Shown in pieces: positions 17,608-25,476 of a stretch of 64,000 nucleotides of DNA. Positions within the stretch are counted from its first letter, which is position 1. The number at the start of each line of letters is the position of its first letter. The position numbers and the translations under genes are program-made. A model generated the notes under the pieces. The model did not search any database. It saw only the letters and a program-made list of their open reading frames with translations, and was not told the DNA's origin. Origin of the DNA: Flavihumibacter petaseus NBRC 106054 (GTDB taxonomy: Bacteria; Bacteroidota; Bacteroidia; Chitinophagales; Chitinophagaceae); NCBI RefSeq assembly GCF_000974785.1, contig NZ_BBWV01000003.1:1-64000 (forward strand), written 5' to 3'.

Positions 17608-17670
17608 CAAATTTCCCCCTACTGCCGTTGCCGGTTGTTATACGCTGACCCGGCTTTTGTATATAATTAT
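17608..17670 (-). promoter_or_regulatory. Copper-operon promoter/operator 1 (upstream of ATPase)
   Basis: Minus strand: ATAATTATATACA (17670-17658), 15 bases, TATAACAA (17642-17635), 19 bases, GAAATTTG (17615-17608) as a -7 box. The distal half overlaps the stop codon of the AraC regulator. Identical geometry to 15313-15375. Confidence 0.75.
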
Positions 17671-18230
17671 GACAGTTTGTCCAGCGGCCTGCGGCTGTTT
17701 TCCCGTGAGGCGCGAAAGGCTGATGGCGTGGTGCCTGTCACCTTTTTGAATTGCTGGGAGAGGTGCTGAACACTGCTGTAGCCGGTCTGGTCAGCAATTT
17801 CACTGAGGCTGAGTTCATCGTACCAGAGCAGTTCCTTTACGCGCTCGATACGTTGCAGGATCAGGTATTTTTCTATAGTGACACCCTCCACTGCGGTGAA
17901 CAGGGTAGTGAGGGAATGGTAATCCATTTCCAGTTTCTGCTCCAGGTACGCGGACATTTTCAGGTTGTGATCGTCTTCTCCCCGGTGCACCAGCGATACA
18001 ATCGCATTTTTGATCTTTTCCACTACCTGTGAGCGTTTATCATCCAGCAATTCGAAACCCAGCCCGGAAAGCCTTTGATTCAGTCGCTTTAATTCGGTTT
18101 CAGATGGCGTTTTAACCAGTTCCACTTCACCCAGCCGGACCATTTTCCAGGGCAGTTGCTGTGCTTCCAGTTCTTTTTCCACCGTCATGATACAACGATC
18201 GCAAACCATGTTCTTGATATATAATTTCAT
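17667..18230 (-). CDS. AraC-family regulator with metal-binding N-terminal domain
   Basis: 187 residues. The first 75 residues look like an HMA-type ferredoxin fold with a CxxC-type motif (NMVCDRCIMTVEKEL), and the rest is an AraC DNA-binding domain (SLSEIADQTGYSSVQHLSQQFKKVTG). As first gene of the copper operon it is the likely copper sensor and activator, binding the paired boxes before the ATPase and chaperone. The start at 18230 drops 11 non-conserved residues. A 12-bp inverted repeat lies 10 bases upstream of the start. Confidence 0.85.
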   Translation of the reverse strand: MKLYIKNMVCDRCIMTVEKELEAQQLPWKMVRLGEVELVKTPSETELKRLNQRLSGLGFELLDDKRSQVVEKIKNAIVSLVHRGEDDHNLKMSAYLEQKLEMDYHSLTTLFTAVEGVTIEKYLILQRIERVKELLWYDELSLSEIADQTGYSSVQHLSQQFKKVTGTTPSAFRASRENSRRPLDKLS

Positions 18231-18239
18231 CGGGGGTAG

Positions 18240-18280
18240 ACCTTTCGTGCCAAAGTTCAACAAATTCCGGCACGAAAGGT
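18240..18280. promoter_or_regulatory. 12-bp inverted repeat in divergent AraC/Crp region
   Basis: ACCTTTCGTGCC (18240-18251) and GGCACGAAAGGT (18269-18280) are perfect inverted arms with a 17-base spacer. It ends 10 bases from the AraC regulator start and 58 bases from the Crp start, so it may be an operator for either. Confidence 0.6.
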
Positions 18281-18338
18281 TGGAATGCTATCTCCCTTTT
18301 GTTTCACCGGAATTCTTTTATTTTACGGCTGCACCTGA

Positions 18339-18914
18339 ATGATGATAAAAGCACTCCTCTCGAATCTGAACAAACATGTACAACTCACCGAAGCGGAGAT
18401 GGCAATCATAGAATCGACCTTTACGTTCAGAAAATTTCGCAGGAAGCAATACATACTCCAGGAAGGAGATATTGCCCGTTACGAAACCTTTATCGTAAAA
18501 GGTGTTACACGCACTTATGAAATAAATGCGGCGGGGCAGGAGCATGTGGTTCAGTTTGGTGCGGAAGACTGGTGGGTAGGCGACCTTTACAGCTTTCTTT
18601 CTGATACGCCCAGCAACTACAATATTGACTGCCTGGAAGACACCGAGGTGTACCAGATCACCAAAACCAACCTGGAGTTGCTTTATGAGGCTGTTCCAAA
18701 GCTGGAAAGACATTTCCGGATCATGATCCAGAATGCCTACATCGCGTTAACGCAGCGGGTGTCGGATACGCTGGCTAAATCCGCTACTGAGCGGTACCAG
18801 GCTTTCGTGTTGCGTTACCCGGAGATCGACCAGCGCGTCCCCGATCACCAGATAGCTTCTTATCTCGGTATTACACCGCAAAGTCTTAGCCGGCTGCGGT
18901 CTCGCATTCGTTAA
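18339..18914 (+). CDS. Crp/Fnr-family transcriptional regulator
   Basis: 191 residues. N-terminal cyclic-nucleotide-like sensor barrel (FRRKQYILQEGDIARYETFIVKG) and a C-terminal winged helix (DHQIASYLGITPQSLSRLRSRI). No cysteine cluster for an iron-sulfur centre. The ligand is unknown; this type is very common in Chitinophagaceae. It is divergent from the copper regulator. Confidence 0.88.
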   Translation: MMIKALLSNLNKHVQLTEAEMAIIESTFTFRKFRRKQYILQEGDIARYETFIVKGVTRTYEINAAGQEHVVQFGAEDWWVGDLYSFLSDTPSNYNIDCLEDTEVYQITKTNLELLYEAVPKLERHFRIMIQNAYIALTQRVSDTLAKSATERYQAFVLRYPEIDQRVPDHQIASYLGITPQSLSRLRSRIR

Positions 18915-18945
18915 AGCATGGAGGGCTCCTGCTTTTGGGAAAACA

Positions 18946-18990
18946 GGCAATTTGTAAAACTGAGTGAAATTAGCCACCAGACTGCGTTTC
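18946..18990 (+). repeat. TTTGTAAAACTGAG repeat, copy 1
   Basis: 45 bases closely matching 41565-41609 (GGCAATTTGTAAAACTGAG, then TGAAAT or CGAAATG, GCCACCAGACTGC, TTTC), with a 30-base inverted copy at 41774-41803. Here it lies 31 bases after the Crp gene and is followed by a heptad array. Confidence 0.8.
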
Positions 18991-19051
18991 GGAAAAACAA
19001 ACTCGTGGTTTCGTTTATTGCACGGATGCCGGGACAGGCAGGCAAAGCAAC

Positions 19052-19086
19052 CCCAAACTCCAAACTCCAAACATCAAACCCCAAAC
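19052..19086. repeat. CAAACNN heptad array
   Basis: Five units: CCCAAAC, TCCAAAC, TCCAAAC, ATCAAAC, CCCAAAC. Preceded by ACAGGCAGGCAAAGC, a remnant of the body module that accompanies other arrays. Confidence 0.85.
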
Positions 19087-19194
19087 TTTCAAATCTTCCC
19101 GCTTTCATTACCCCAGGATAACGTTATTTCTTATCACTGTTGATTGGAGCAGGGCCATGTGATGAAAGAAATTTGTATCTCTAAAAATGATACA

Positions 19195-19755
19195 ATGAAA
19201 AATATCGTGTGTAAAACAGACGCTTCATTGGCACCACTGATTCTCCGGATCTTTCTTGCGTTGGTGATCTTTGCCCATGGCGCCCAGAAATTGCCTGGCT
19301 GGTTTGGCGGTTTCGGATTTGAGGGTACAATGAAATGGTTTACAGAAACAGCAGGACTTCCCTGGGTCATCGGTTTTGCAGTTATCCTCATCGAGTTTTT
19401 TGGACCGCTTGCGCTGATTGCCGGTTTTGCCGTGCGATTCTGGAGCCTTGCAATAGCTATCGTAATGACGGGCGTTATTTTCACGAATTTTACAGACTAT
19501 TTCTTTATGAACTGGTTCGGCAACCAGGCTGCAGAAGGTATGGAGTTTTTTTTGCTGGCCATCGGAATGTCGCTATCCCTGATCATCACCGGCGCAGGCA
19601 GGTTCTCTGTTGACTTCCTGCGGCAACAAAACAAAATGCCAGGCCGGAATACGTCTCGTTTGTCTACAGGAAGTCCTGCAGCAGCCAGTTCGAGAATATT
19701 CCCGGCGGGTTTCCCGGGTCAGTCCTGTGAACGACCGGATCTTCCCGTAAAATAG
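19195..19755 (+). CDS. DoxX-family membrane protein
   Basis: 186 residues. Four hydrophobic helices with the DoxX pattern (LRIFLALVIFAHGAQKLPGWFGGFG, FFGPLALIAGFAVRFWSLAIAIVM, FFLLAIGMSLSLIITGAGRFSVDFLL-like). DoxX proteins sit in the inner membrane; function varies. The canonical domain ends near residue 146; the following 40 residues (Ser/Pro-rich) are unlike the family and overlap the next, convergent gene by 37 bases, suggesting a shifted or extended C-terminus. Earlier Met codons exist at 19144 and 19162. Confidence 0.85.
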   Translation: MKNIVCKTDASLAPLILRIFLALVIFAHGAQKLPGWFGGFGFEGTMKWFTETAGLPWVIGFAVILIEFFGPLALIAGFAVRFWSLAIAIVMTGVIFTNFTDYFFMNWFGNQAAEGMEFFLLAIGMSLSLIITGAGRFSVDFLRQQNKMPGRNTSRLSTGSPAAASSRIFPAGFPGQSCERPDLPVK

Positions 19756-20144
19756 CGGATCAGCCTGTTGACCGGACCGCGTAAAAGCAGGTAGGGGACG
19801 ATGGCAAGCAGGAAAGCAACGAGGAGCGATTCGAGTGGATAAAAGCTGGCCTGCGTCTTCTGTTTGAAGATCACGATGAGCTGATAGGTGATATCCAATA
19901 TGGTTCCGATTACAAATATTTTTCCGACGTCTTTGTAGATCTCCATGCGCATGCCCTTTTTTTCAGCCTTGCTGGCTTTGGCGTACCGCTGCAGGTAAGG
20001 TGCAGTACCGGCCTTTGCGTCCCTCATGGCCGCACGTATGGCAAAGATGATCGAAATGGTAGGCTGTAAGAAAAAACGCAAGTTAAGCGGCCCCTCGGTT
20101 CTTGCGAGGAGGTTTTCCCAGACGCGTTGCAGGATCTCAAACAT
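19719..20144 (-). CDS. Conserved membrane protein, unknown function
   Basis: 141 residues with an N-terminal amphipathic region (LARTEGPLNLRFFLQPTISIIFAI), a soluble stretch rich in Lys and Ala, and two hydrophobic helices (IFVIGTILDITYQLIVIF and LLVAFLLAIVPYLLL). I recall similar small proteins in Bacteroidota but no defined role. It starts 47 bases before the DcaP paralogue stop. Confidence 0.7.
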   Translation of the reverse strand: MFEILQRVWENLLARTEGPLNLRFFLQPTISIIFAIRAAMRDAKAGTAPYLQRYAKASKAEKKGMRMEIYKDVGKIFVIGTILDITYQLIVIFKQKTQASFYPLESLLVAFLLAIVPYLLLRGPVNRLIRYFTGRSGRSQD

Positions 20145-20191
20145 AGTACACGGTTTATGTTAGTTAATGAACACCCGGTTACGGTTCGCCG

Positions 20192-21415
20192 TTACAAACT
20201 GGTCTTTGCAGAAAAATTCACCTTTACGGAAAATTGCAGCTTACTGGCAGACGCACTGTAGGCCGACTGGTAATTGTGCCGCTTTCCATATTGATACTCG
20301 ATACCTGCCATGATATTCGTCCATGGCATAAACCGCAGGTTAACCGATGCATACTGACCTTTACGGAATGCATCGGGAGCCTGGAGGTTGCCGTTGCTTA
20401 CTGTTTCCTGCGAGTATCCCGCACTGCTGGCCCAATGGCTGTTCCAGTCCATATCGAGATAGGTGAAGAAACCCCATACAGGCTGCGGTATACCTTTAAT
20501 GTATTGAACCGGGTCACTGGGATTGTGTTCCGGTACAACATCGGCCGGCGCATCGGCAATATGGCTTTCTGAACCCTCACCCTGCACTACCTGAACTTTA
20601 AAACGGAACCGTTGCCCAAGCGGCACAACACTACTGAGCGTCCACCCCCAGCCAAATGCCTTTCCGCTTAGATCGGTAGCAGTGTTGCCGGACACATCGT
20701 CCCATTGCATCAGTTTGGCCAATACGGCAGCCTGTACATAACCCCACGAAAAGTTCTGCCGGTATTGTGCCAGGAGGTTGGGCATGCGGTAATAGGGCTT
20801 TACTTTGTCAAGGGCAATACTGGTCGCATCATTCCCTTCGTCGGCTGTCGCACCGGGTCTTTCGATTGCCAGGTACAGGCGGCGTTTTTCGTTGGATATG
20901 GGTATATACCGCACCTGGATATTGAAGTTGTATAACCTCGACATAGGCCCCCAGTAGTCGAGCGTCACAGGAAATACATCCTGGTCCATGAAGATGGATG
21001 CCGTCTGGCCAATGAGGAATTTCCCGAGCTGGGCCCAGGCATTGATCAGGTGAAAAGTGGTCTGCCCCTTGTTGACGCCGAATCCCATCAGGTCGAAATT
21101 GAAAAGCGTTTTCAGTTCACCGAGTTTTGTTGGCGTGTTGCTGCTGATGCCGAACCGGGTTTGCCGCACGCTGAACCAGATATTGCCGGATGTTCCGAAT
21201 TCTCCCTTGCGGGAAGGCAGCTTGGTGGGGCGCATCACGTCGAACCAGTCCGGGTCGATGCTGTTGAAATTGTAGCCCATGTCTGACATGATAAATCCCT
21301 GGACCTCTATGCTGGTTTTTTTTTCATCGTCACCGTTCTGGCTGAAGGCTGTTGCTGGCAGCAGTAATGCCAGGAAAGCGTACACCAGGTTCCTGTATCG
21401 GGTTCGGCAGTTCAC
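20192..21415 (-). CDS. DcaP-family outer-membrane porin, second copy
   Basis: 407 residues with a signal peptide ending AFSQ. Aligns by eye with the 8656-9876 porin: IEVQGFIMSDMGYNFNSIDPDWFDVMRPTKLP, FSVRQTRFGI, FNFDLMGFGVN and LQFSVKVNFS. It is the last gene of the DyP-peroxidase locus, nine bases after the preceding gene, so its substrate may be a peroxidase substrate or product rather than aspartate. Confidence 0.87.
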   Translation of the reverse strand: MNCRTRYRNLVYAFLALLLPATAFSQNGDDEKKTSIEVQGFIMSDMGYNFNSIDPDWFDVMRPTKLPSRKGEFGTSGNIWFSVRQTRFGISSNTPTKLGELKTLFNFDLMGFGVNKGQTTFHLINAWAQLGKFLIGQTASIFMDQDVFPVTLDYWGPMSRLYNFNIQVRYIPISNEKRRLYLAIERPGATADEGNDATSIALDKVKPYYRMPNLLAQYRQNFSWGYVQAAVLAKLMQWDDVSGNTATDLSGKAFGWGWTLSSVVPLGQRFRFKVQVVQGEGSESHIADAPADVVPEHNPSDPVQYIKGIPQPVWGFFTYLDMDWNSHWASSAGYSQETVSNGNLQAPDAFRKGQYASVNLRFMPWTNIMAGIEYQYGKRHNYQSAYSASASKLQFSVKVNFSAKTSL

Positions 21416-21423
21416 GGATACAA

Positions 21424-22443
21424 TTAAAGCCTGGCGATATTTTTCCAGAACTGATCCAGGCTGGGATCGCTGCCAAACAGGGTGGTGAAGATTGTCGAAT
21501 CGGCCAGCAGAATTTCCCCGACCCTTTCTCCTGACGGCGGCATCCAGAGGAACATATTGAATTCGGTATTGCCAGCTTCAATAAAGGGATGGGGGTGGCT
21601 CATATCGATGGGTTGCCTGGCGAGTACTGAGATCAGTTTGCTGTCTTCGGTGGTCACTGCATAGTGCGGCAGGTGCATGTGAAAATTGAAGGTAGTTACG
21701 CCATTCAGCCAGCCGCGGCTGTCAAGATCCTTATTGATATTCAGGGGAGCAAGCTGGTTGGTTCCGTTGATTGTTGCCGGCCGTAACCCGTAACGGTTGA
21801 TCACCGGTACGCCCAGTCCTTTCATCAGCGACCGGGTATACGTGCCAAATCGTTGTTGCCGCGGAACCAACGGATCGCCATGATGTTTGTATTCCATCTG
21901 CCTTTCTTTCAGGTCTTCTGAAACGCCCACATCGTGATGCGGACTCAGCACGAGGCAGGTGCCCTCGCGCTTCAGCCAGTTGCTGATGGCATTGATCTCT
22001 TCCGGAGAGGCTTCCTGTTCCGTCACCATATGGTCGAGACCGAAAACCATCAGCGTATCGGTGTCGTTTAGGATGCGTTCATCAATGGGAAGTCTTTGTC
22101 CCGCCTGGTCAATGCGCTGGAAGATTGAAACCGGATGGCTGGTAACCTCACCCGCCAGTTGCTGAAAACGGACCGTGCCCAGGTGGAACAGTTCCAGTGT
22201 ACCGGCAATGCCTTGCAGGAACATCTTTTCCGAATATTCAATGGATTCGAAGTTTGGCCAGCCCGCGCGGCGTACTTCAGCCATCGTGGAGAAGCGGTTG
22301 TCCAGTTCATTGGTATCACGGTTTGCTTCCCAGGGATAACTCCAGGTCCAGTAAATGCTGATGCGGCGCTTGCCTGGAATATACTTCCTGGGTGACAGGA
22401 ACTGGTTGTACAGGCGGGGCATCGTTGCGAATGAATTACTCAT
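21424..22443 (-). CDS. Conserved protein of DyP locus, amidotransferase-like fold
   Basis: 339 residues without a signal peptide. The middle (DTLMVFGLDHMVTEQEASPEEINAISNWLKREGTCLVLSPHHDV) has the strand-helix pattern of ThuA/class I amidotransferase-like folds, but I see no Cys-His-Glu triad. Many His and Trp residues. Placed between the DyP peroxidase (20-base gap) and the DcaP porin in one operon. I do not recognise a named family. Confidence 0.6.
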   Translation of the reverse strand: MSNSFATMPRLYNQFLSPRKYIPGKRRISIYWTWSYPWEANRDTNELDNRFSTMAEVRRAGWPNFESIEYSEKMFLQGIAGTLELFHLGTVRFQQLAGEVTSHPVSIFQRIDQAGQRLPIDERILNDTDTLMVFGLDHMVTEQEASPEEINAISNWLKREGTCLVLSPHHDVGVSEDLKERQMEYKHHGDPLVPRQQRFGTYTRSLMKGLGVPVINRYGLRPATINGTNQLAPLNINKDLDSRGWLNGVTTFNFHMHLPHYAVTTEDSKLISVLARQPIDMSHPHPFIEAGNTEFNMFLWMPPSGERVGEILLADSTIFTTLFGSDPSLDQFWKNIARL

Positions 22444-22463
22444 GATAAAATGACTTGAATGCG

Positions 22464-23786
22464 TTAGGTGAGCCCGGCCAGGTAACGTAACCCACTGATG
22501 CCGGGCAGGAAAAAATAGGCACCACCCCGCACCGTAGTGAAGGCGGGGATATTCTTCAGCTTTTTTTTGATCGGTTTTTTCGGAATGGCGAAATCCAGGG
22601 ATCCATCCTGTACTCCCGCGAACGGGTCACGTTCGTTCAGTTCTTCGAATGTGGTGTCATTGGCCCATACGGAGATCAGGAACTCAAACTGGCGGCTCAG
22701 ATCAGCACAACCCGCGAACACGGCAATGCCCCGGTTGGCACCATCTTCCGGCGCATCATCCGGCAGGTAAGGGCCATAGGTTCCGCCTCTCCTGATGATG
22801 AGGCGGCGGTTCATAATTCTGGTCACTGAATTGTCGCGGACATTCATCCGGCGGATATGGGCGCCGATGGGACAGGCATATCCGTGCGGGTCCATTTTTT
22901 CGTAATCGAAATTATTGTTGCGCTGGTTGTCACCCGCGAGTTCGGGATCATCCTTATGCGGACACAATACCAGTGGCGCCCCGCTTTTCCGCCAGCGGCC
23001 CATCATCTTGGCTGCGACCAGTTCCTGCTCTTCTTCTGTTTCACCATTAGCCCTGAGGTAGTCGCGGAAAGCGCCCACATGTTCCTGCATCTTGCGATAG
23101 GCCAGGTAGCTGCCGTTCCTGGTGAGCGCGGAAGGTTGGGGAAGCGGCACAGTTTCCCCGGTGTCGTCCGCATAGCCCAGGATAAATTCACCGGCTTTGC
23201 TGGGAGGATGGGAGCCCGGTGTTGGTTCAACACCCATCCCTTCGATCACCGGTGTGGTAATGCGGTCACGGTAACCGAAATGTTCGTGTACATAATCGTA
23301 GGGTGGTATTGCCTCTATGTGGAGCGTGGAAAGGATCTTCACACCCGGGTTGTTCACCAGGTATGCCTCATGCGCTTTCAGGCAGCGATCCTTTTCCTCA
23401 CGGTCTTTTGCAAACAGGATGACGACTGCATGCAGGTTATCGCTGGTGATATTGTCTTCCCAATTGTCCGGATGATTGGCGCCGGTATCACCCAGCATCC
23501 CGGCACGAGCTGCCATTCCCTGTAAAAAAGGTTCGGAGAAAGTGGCCAGCTCGGTTTCACTGATCCCCAGCTTACGGAGACCATTAGCTGTAAAGGCCAT
23601 GGACACCCACCGCATATCCGTATCGCTTGCAGCCATAACGGTCTTTGCATTGCCAATGGTGTGCAGCAGGTCGTTGATCCATCTCCTGCCGCTCGCAGCA
23701 TCGCTGAATGTCATGAAATGATATTCAGCGATGGTCGCATGCGGCCTGGTCAGCAGGTAATGCTGTATGTCTTCCAGTTCAAGCAT
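22464..23786 (-). CDS. DyP-type heme peroxidase
   Basis: 440 residues. DyP signatures: FGYRDRITTPVIEG near 170-183 (canonical GxxDG, here GYRDR, keeping the distal Asp but losing the last Gly), the proximal heme His in CPIGAHIRRMN near 307, RRGGTYGPYL, and RGIAVFAGCADLSRQFEF. Uses hydrogen peroxide to oxidise dyes, phenolics or porphyrins. No signal peptide, so cytosolic as written. Upstream partner ends 14 bases before it. No encapsulin gene is present. Confidence 0.92.
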   Translation of the reverse strand: MLELEDIQHYLLTRPHATIAEYHFMTFSDAASGRRWINDLLHTIGNAKTVMAASDTDMRWVSMAFTANGLRKLGISETELATFSEPFLQGMAARAGMLGDTGANHPDNWEDNITSDNLHAVVILFAKDREEKDRCLKAHEAYLVNNPGVKILSTLHIEAIPPYDYVHEHFGYRDRITTPVIEGMGVEPTPGSHPPSKAGEFILGYADDTGETVPLPQPSALTRNGSYLAYRKMQEHVGAFRDYLRANGETEEEQELVAAKMMGRWRKSGAPLVLCPHKDDPELAGDNQRNNNFDYEKMDPHGYACPIGAHIRRMNVRDNSVTRIMNRRLIIRRGGTYGPYLPDDAPEDGANRGIAVFAGCADLSRQFEFLISVWANDTTFEELNERDPFAGVQDGSLDFAIPKKPIKKKLKNIPAFTTVRGGAYFFLPGISGLRYLAGLT

Positions 23787-23800
23787 AGGTAGCTTTTGTG

Positions 23801-24352
23801 TTATTGCATCTGGTCGAGCATTTCTGAGAATGCAGCTTTCAGGCGCAGGGCTTTTTTTACTTCATCTGCTGATACAAACGGGTATTCGCCATATTCCAGG
23901 AAGCTGGGACGCTGGTGTTCGTGAAAGAATTTCGTCACTGCTGGTACATTGGTCTTCCAGTCTTCCGGCCAGCCTTCCAGGTTTACAAATACTGTAGTGA
24001 TACCGGTGCTGTTGAAAAGGGCGATTGCATCTTCAACATATTTGTCGAAGTCGGTGTCGAAGATACCCTGGTACATGAAATGCAGGCCGGAACCGACGTC
24101 AAACAGCACCCAGCGCAGGAAATGCAGTTTGAGGGGTGCAAGTACATCGGGACTGCCTTTAACGGCTTCCTCAATGGTCTTGCCATAATTACGGATGGCT
24201 TCTTCCCTGCCTTCGATCACTTTTGCTATGACCGTGAAACCATAGTTGGCGGGTGTCTTGGGCCAGATGGGACCATAACGGCCTTTTTCCAGGCCGTCGC
24301 TGCTTTTGGGGATGGCTACCGCTTGCGGGGTTTGCCAGGAATTGTCTGACAT
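23801..24352 (-). CDS. Ferredoxin-like partner protein of DyP peroxidase
   Basis: 183 residues. Segments FTVIAKVIEGREEAIRNYGKTIEEA, LKLHFLRWVLFD, LHFMYQGIFDTDFDKYVEDA resemble the ferredoxin-like domain (HFARW..., F.SNFDG) that precedes the heme domain in some large DyP-type proteins, here encoded alone. It heads the operon with the peroxidase. The start at 24352 is chosen because the 65 residues upstream are repeat-derived. Role inferred as a subunit or regulatory domain. Confidence 0.6.
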   Translation of the reverse strand: MSDNSWQTPQAVAIPKSSDGLEKGRYGPIWPKTPANYGFTVIAKVIEGREEAIRNYGKTIEEAVKGSPDVLAPLKLHFLRWVLFDVGSGLHFMYQGIFDTDFDKYVEDAIALFNSTGITTVFVNLEGWPEDWKTNVPAVTKFFHEHQRPSFLEYGEYPFVSADEVKKALRLKAAFSEMLDQMQ

Positions 24353-24426
24353 GAAATTGATTTTCGTAATGAATGGATAGCAGTACAACTTAGATAATAA
24401 AAGAGCAGGCACCTGAAACGGAGGTC

Positions 24427-24439
24427 GTTTTACGGTTAA
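24427..24439. promoter_or_regulatory. TTAACCGTAAAAC box (inverted) before DyP locus
   Basis: GTTTTACGGTTAA is the exact reverse complement of the left arm of the aspartase/DcaP operator (8477-8489), 75 bases upstream of the DyP operon. A near copy (TTAACCGTAAACC) lies at 24944-24956. AACCGT-type boxes resemble known LytTR sites, and LytTR genes are adjacent. Confidence 0.5.
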
Positions 24440-24527
24440 GTTGTACCGGATTTTCGGTGAATGATATCTGCTTGCCGCTAACCCTGCTTCGTTCGACGGT
24501 AGCTGTCCATTCCTTCGGGTTGCCTTC

Positions 24528-24592
24528 GGGATTCGTTCGGGATTCAAAGGGGATTCTTCGTTAAATTAACGAATGAATCCCGAACGAATCCC
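24528..24592. repeat. Nested inverted repeat with 11-bp periodic GGGATTC
   Basis: Outer arms of 19 bp, GGGATTCGTTCGGGATTCA (24528-24546) and its exact complement (24574-24592), around an inner palindrome TTCGTTAA-A-TTAACGAA (24557-24573). GGGATTC occurs at 24528, 24539 and 24550 and inverted at 24575 and 24586, each 11 bases apart. It lies between the DyP operon and the LytTR gene. Confidence 0.9.
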
Positions 24593-24629
24593 TTTCCTAC
24601 AGCGGAGGAAAAAATTGTATTTTCAGGCT

Positions 24630-24947
24630 ATGCCACCCATATTTACCTGGCAGGGGAAACAACTGTATGCGATCAAACCGGAGGAAATCGCACTCCTTTG
24701 CGCTGAAGGCGACTACACCAAAGTAATCCTCGCGGACAATACATTTTTCCGGGTGAAGAAAACACTCTCTGCTACACTTACAAAGCTGCCCACAGAAATT
24801 TTCATCCGGATACATCGCAGTTATGCGGTGTCGATAAATCATATAAAAACGCTGGACAGGCAGCAACTTGCTGTTGGTGAACATTTCATCCCTATCTCCA
24901 AACAGTATTTCAATAGTATTGTAGAGAAGCTGAATATCCTGGGTTAA
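24630..24947 (+). CDS. LytTR DNA-binding protein 1
   Basis: 105 residues, a LytTR domain without receiver: IALLCAEGDYTKVILADN, IFIRIHRSYAVSINHIKTLDR, IPISKQYFNSI. It likely binds direct repeats in promoters. The frame is open further upstream but that part is inside the inverted repeat, so I start at 24630. Divergent from the DyP operon and probably its regulator. Confidence 0.85.
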   Translation: MPPIFTWQGKQLYAIKPEEIALLCAEGDYTKVILADNTFFRVKKTLSATLTKLPTEIFIRIHRSYAVSINHIKTLDRQQLAVGEHFIPISKQYFNSIVEKLNILG

Positions 24948-25140
24948 CCGTAAACCGGCAGATTTGGGAGCGATTTTTTTCAATGGTTGCCGGGCACGCA
25001 GTTGAAACACCTGCCACACTGGAAAGCTCCCTGGTCAATTATTCCGGTTTATTGTCAGATTATTCCTGATTTTATACAGATGATGACAATGGCTTTGCCG
25101 ATATTTTTTCATTTCTTATTATTTCGGAAATTAAATCAGG

Positions 25141-25476
25141 ATGCCAATCGATTGCGTTCTTGTAAAGGAAAAAGGGCGATATGTACCGATCCCGCTTAGT
25201 GTCATTCAGTACATCAGTGTAGAGGATAATTATTGCAAACTGCATGCGGGCCGCTATACGCGCCGCGTTTACATCAACCTTGGTGCCTTGCAGGAGCGGT
25301 TGCCGAAAACACTCTTTCTCCGTATTCACCGTAAGTTTCTTGTCAACATCAAACACGTTACTTCAATCAGCAGGAATTCCGTTTCAATTGGCGGCGATCA
25401 GCTGCCGGTATCCAGGAACCTCTCACCTCACGTGTTGGTAGTGTTTGCCGGGAATACTATGGTATCGCGCCATTGA
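25141..25476 (+). CDS. LytTR DNA-binding protein 2
   Basis: 111 residues, again LytTR alone: IQYISVEDNYCKLHAGRYTRRVYINLGALQERL, LFLRIHRKFLVNIKHVTSISRNSVSIGGDQLPVSRN. The last 49 bases overlap the convergent NamZ-like gene. A tandem pair of LytTR-only genes beside the DyP locus suggests a shared or antagonistic regulatory role. The 193 bases between the two genes hold only the AACCGT box at 24944-24956. Confidence 0.83.
   Translation: MPIDCVLVKEKGRYVPIPLSVIQYISVEDNYCKLHAGRYTRRVYINLGALQERLPKTLFLRIHRKFLVNIKHVTSISRNSVSIGGDQLPVSRNLSPHVLVVFAGNTMVSRH

Noticed and set aside
24353-24547. N-terminal extension of the DyP partner protein
   Set aside because: Begins inside the inverted repeat and shows no conserved pattern; the later Met fits the domain.
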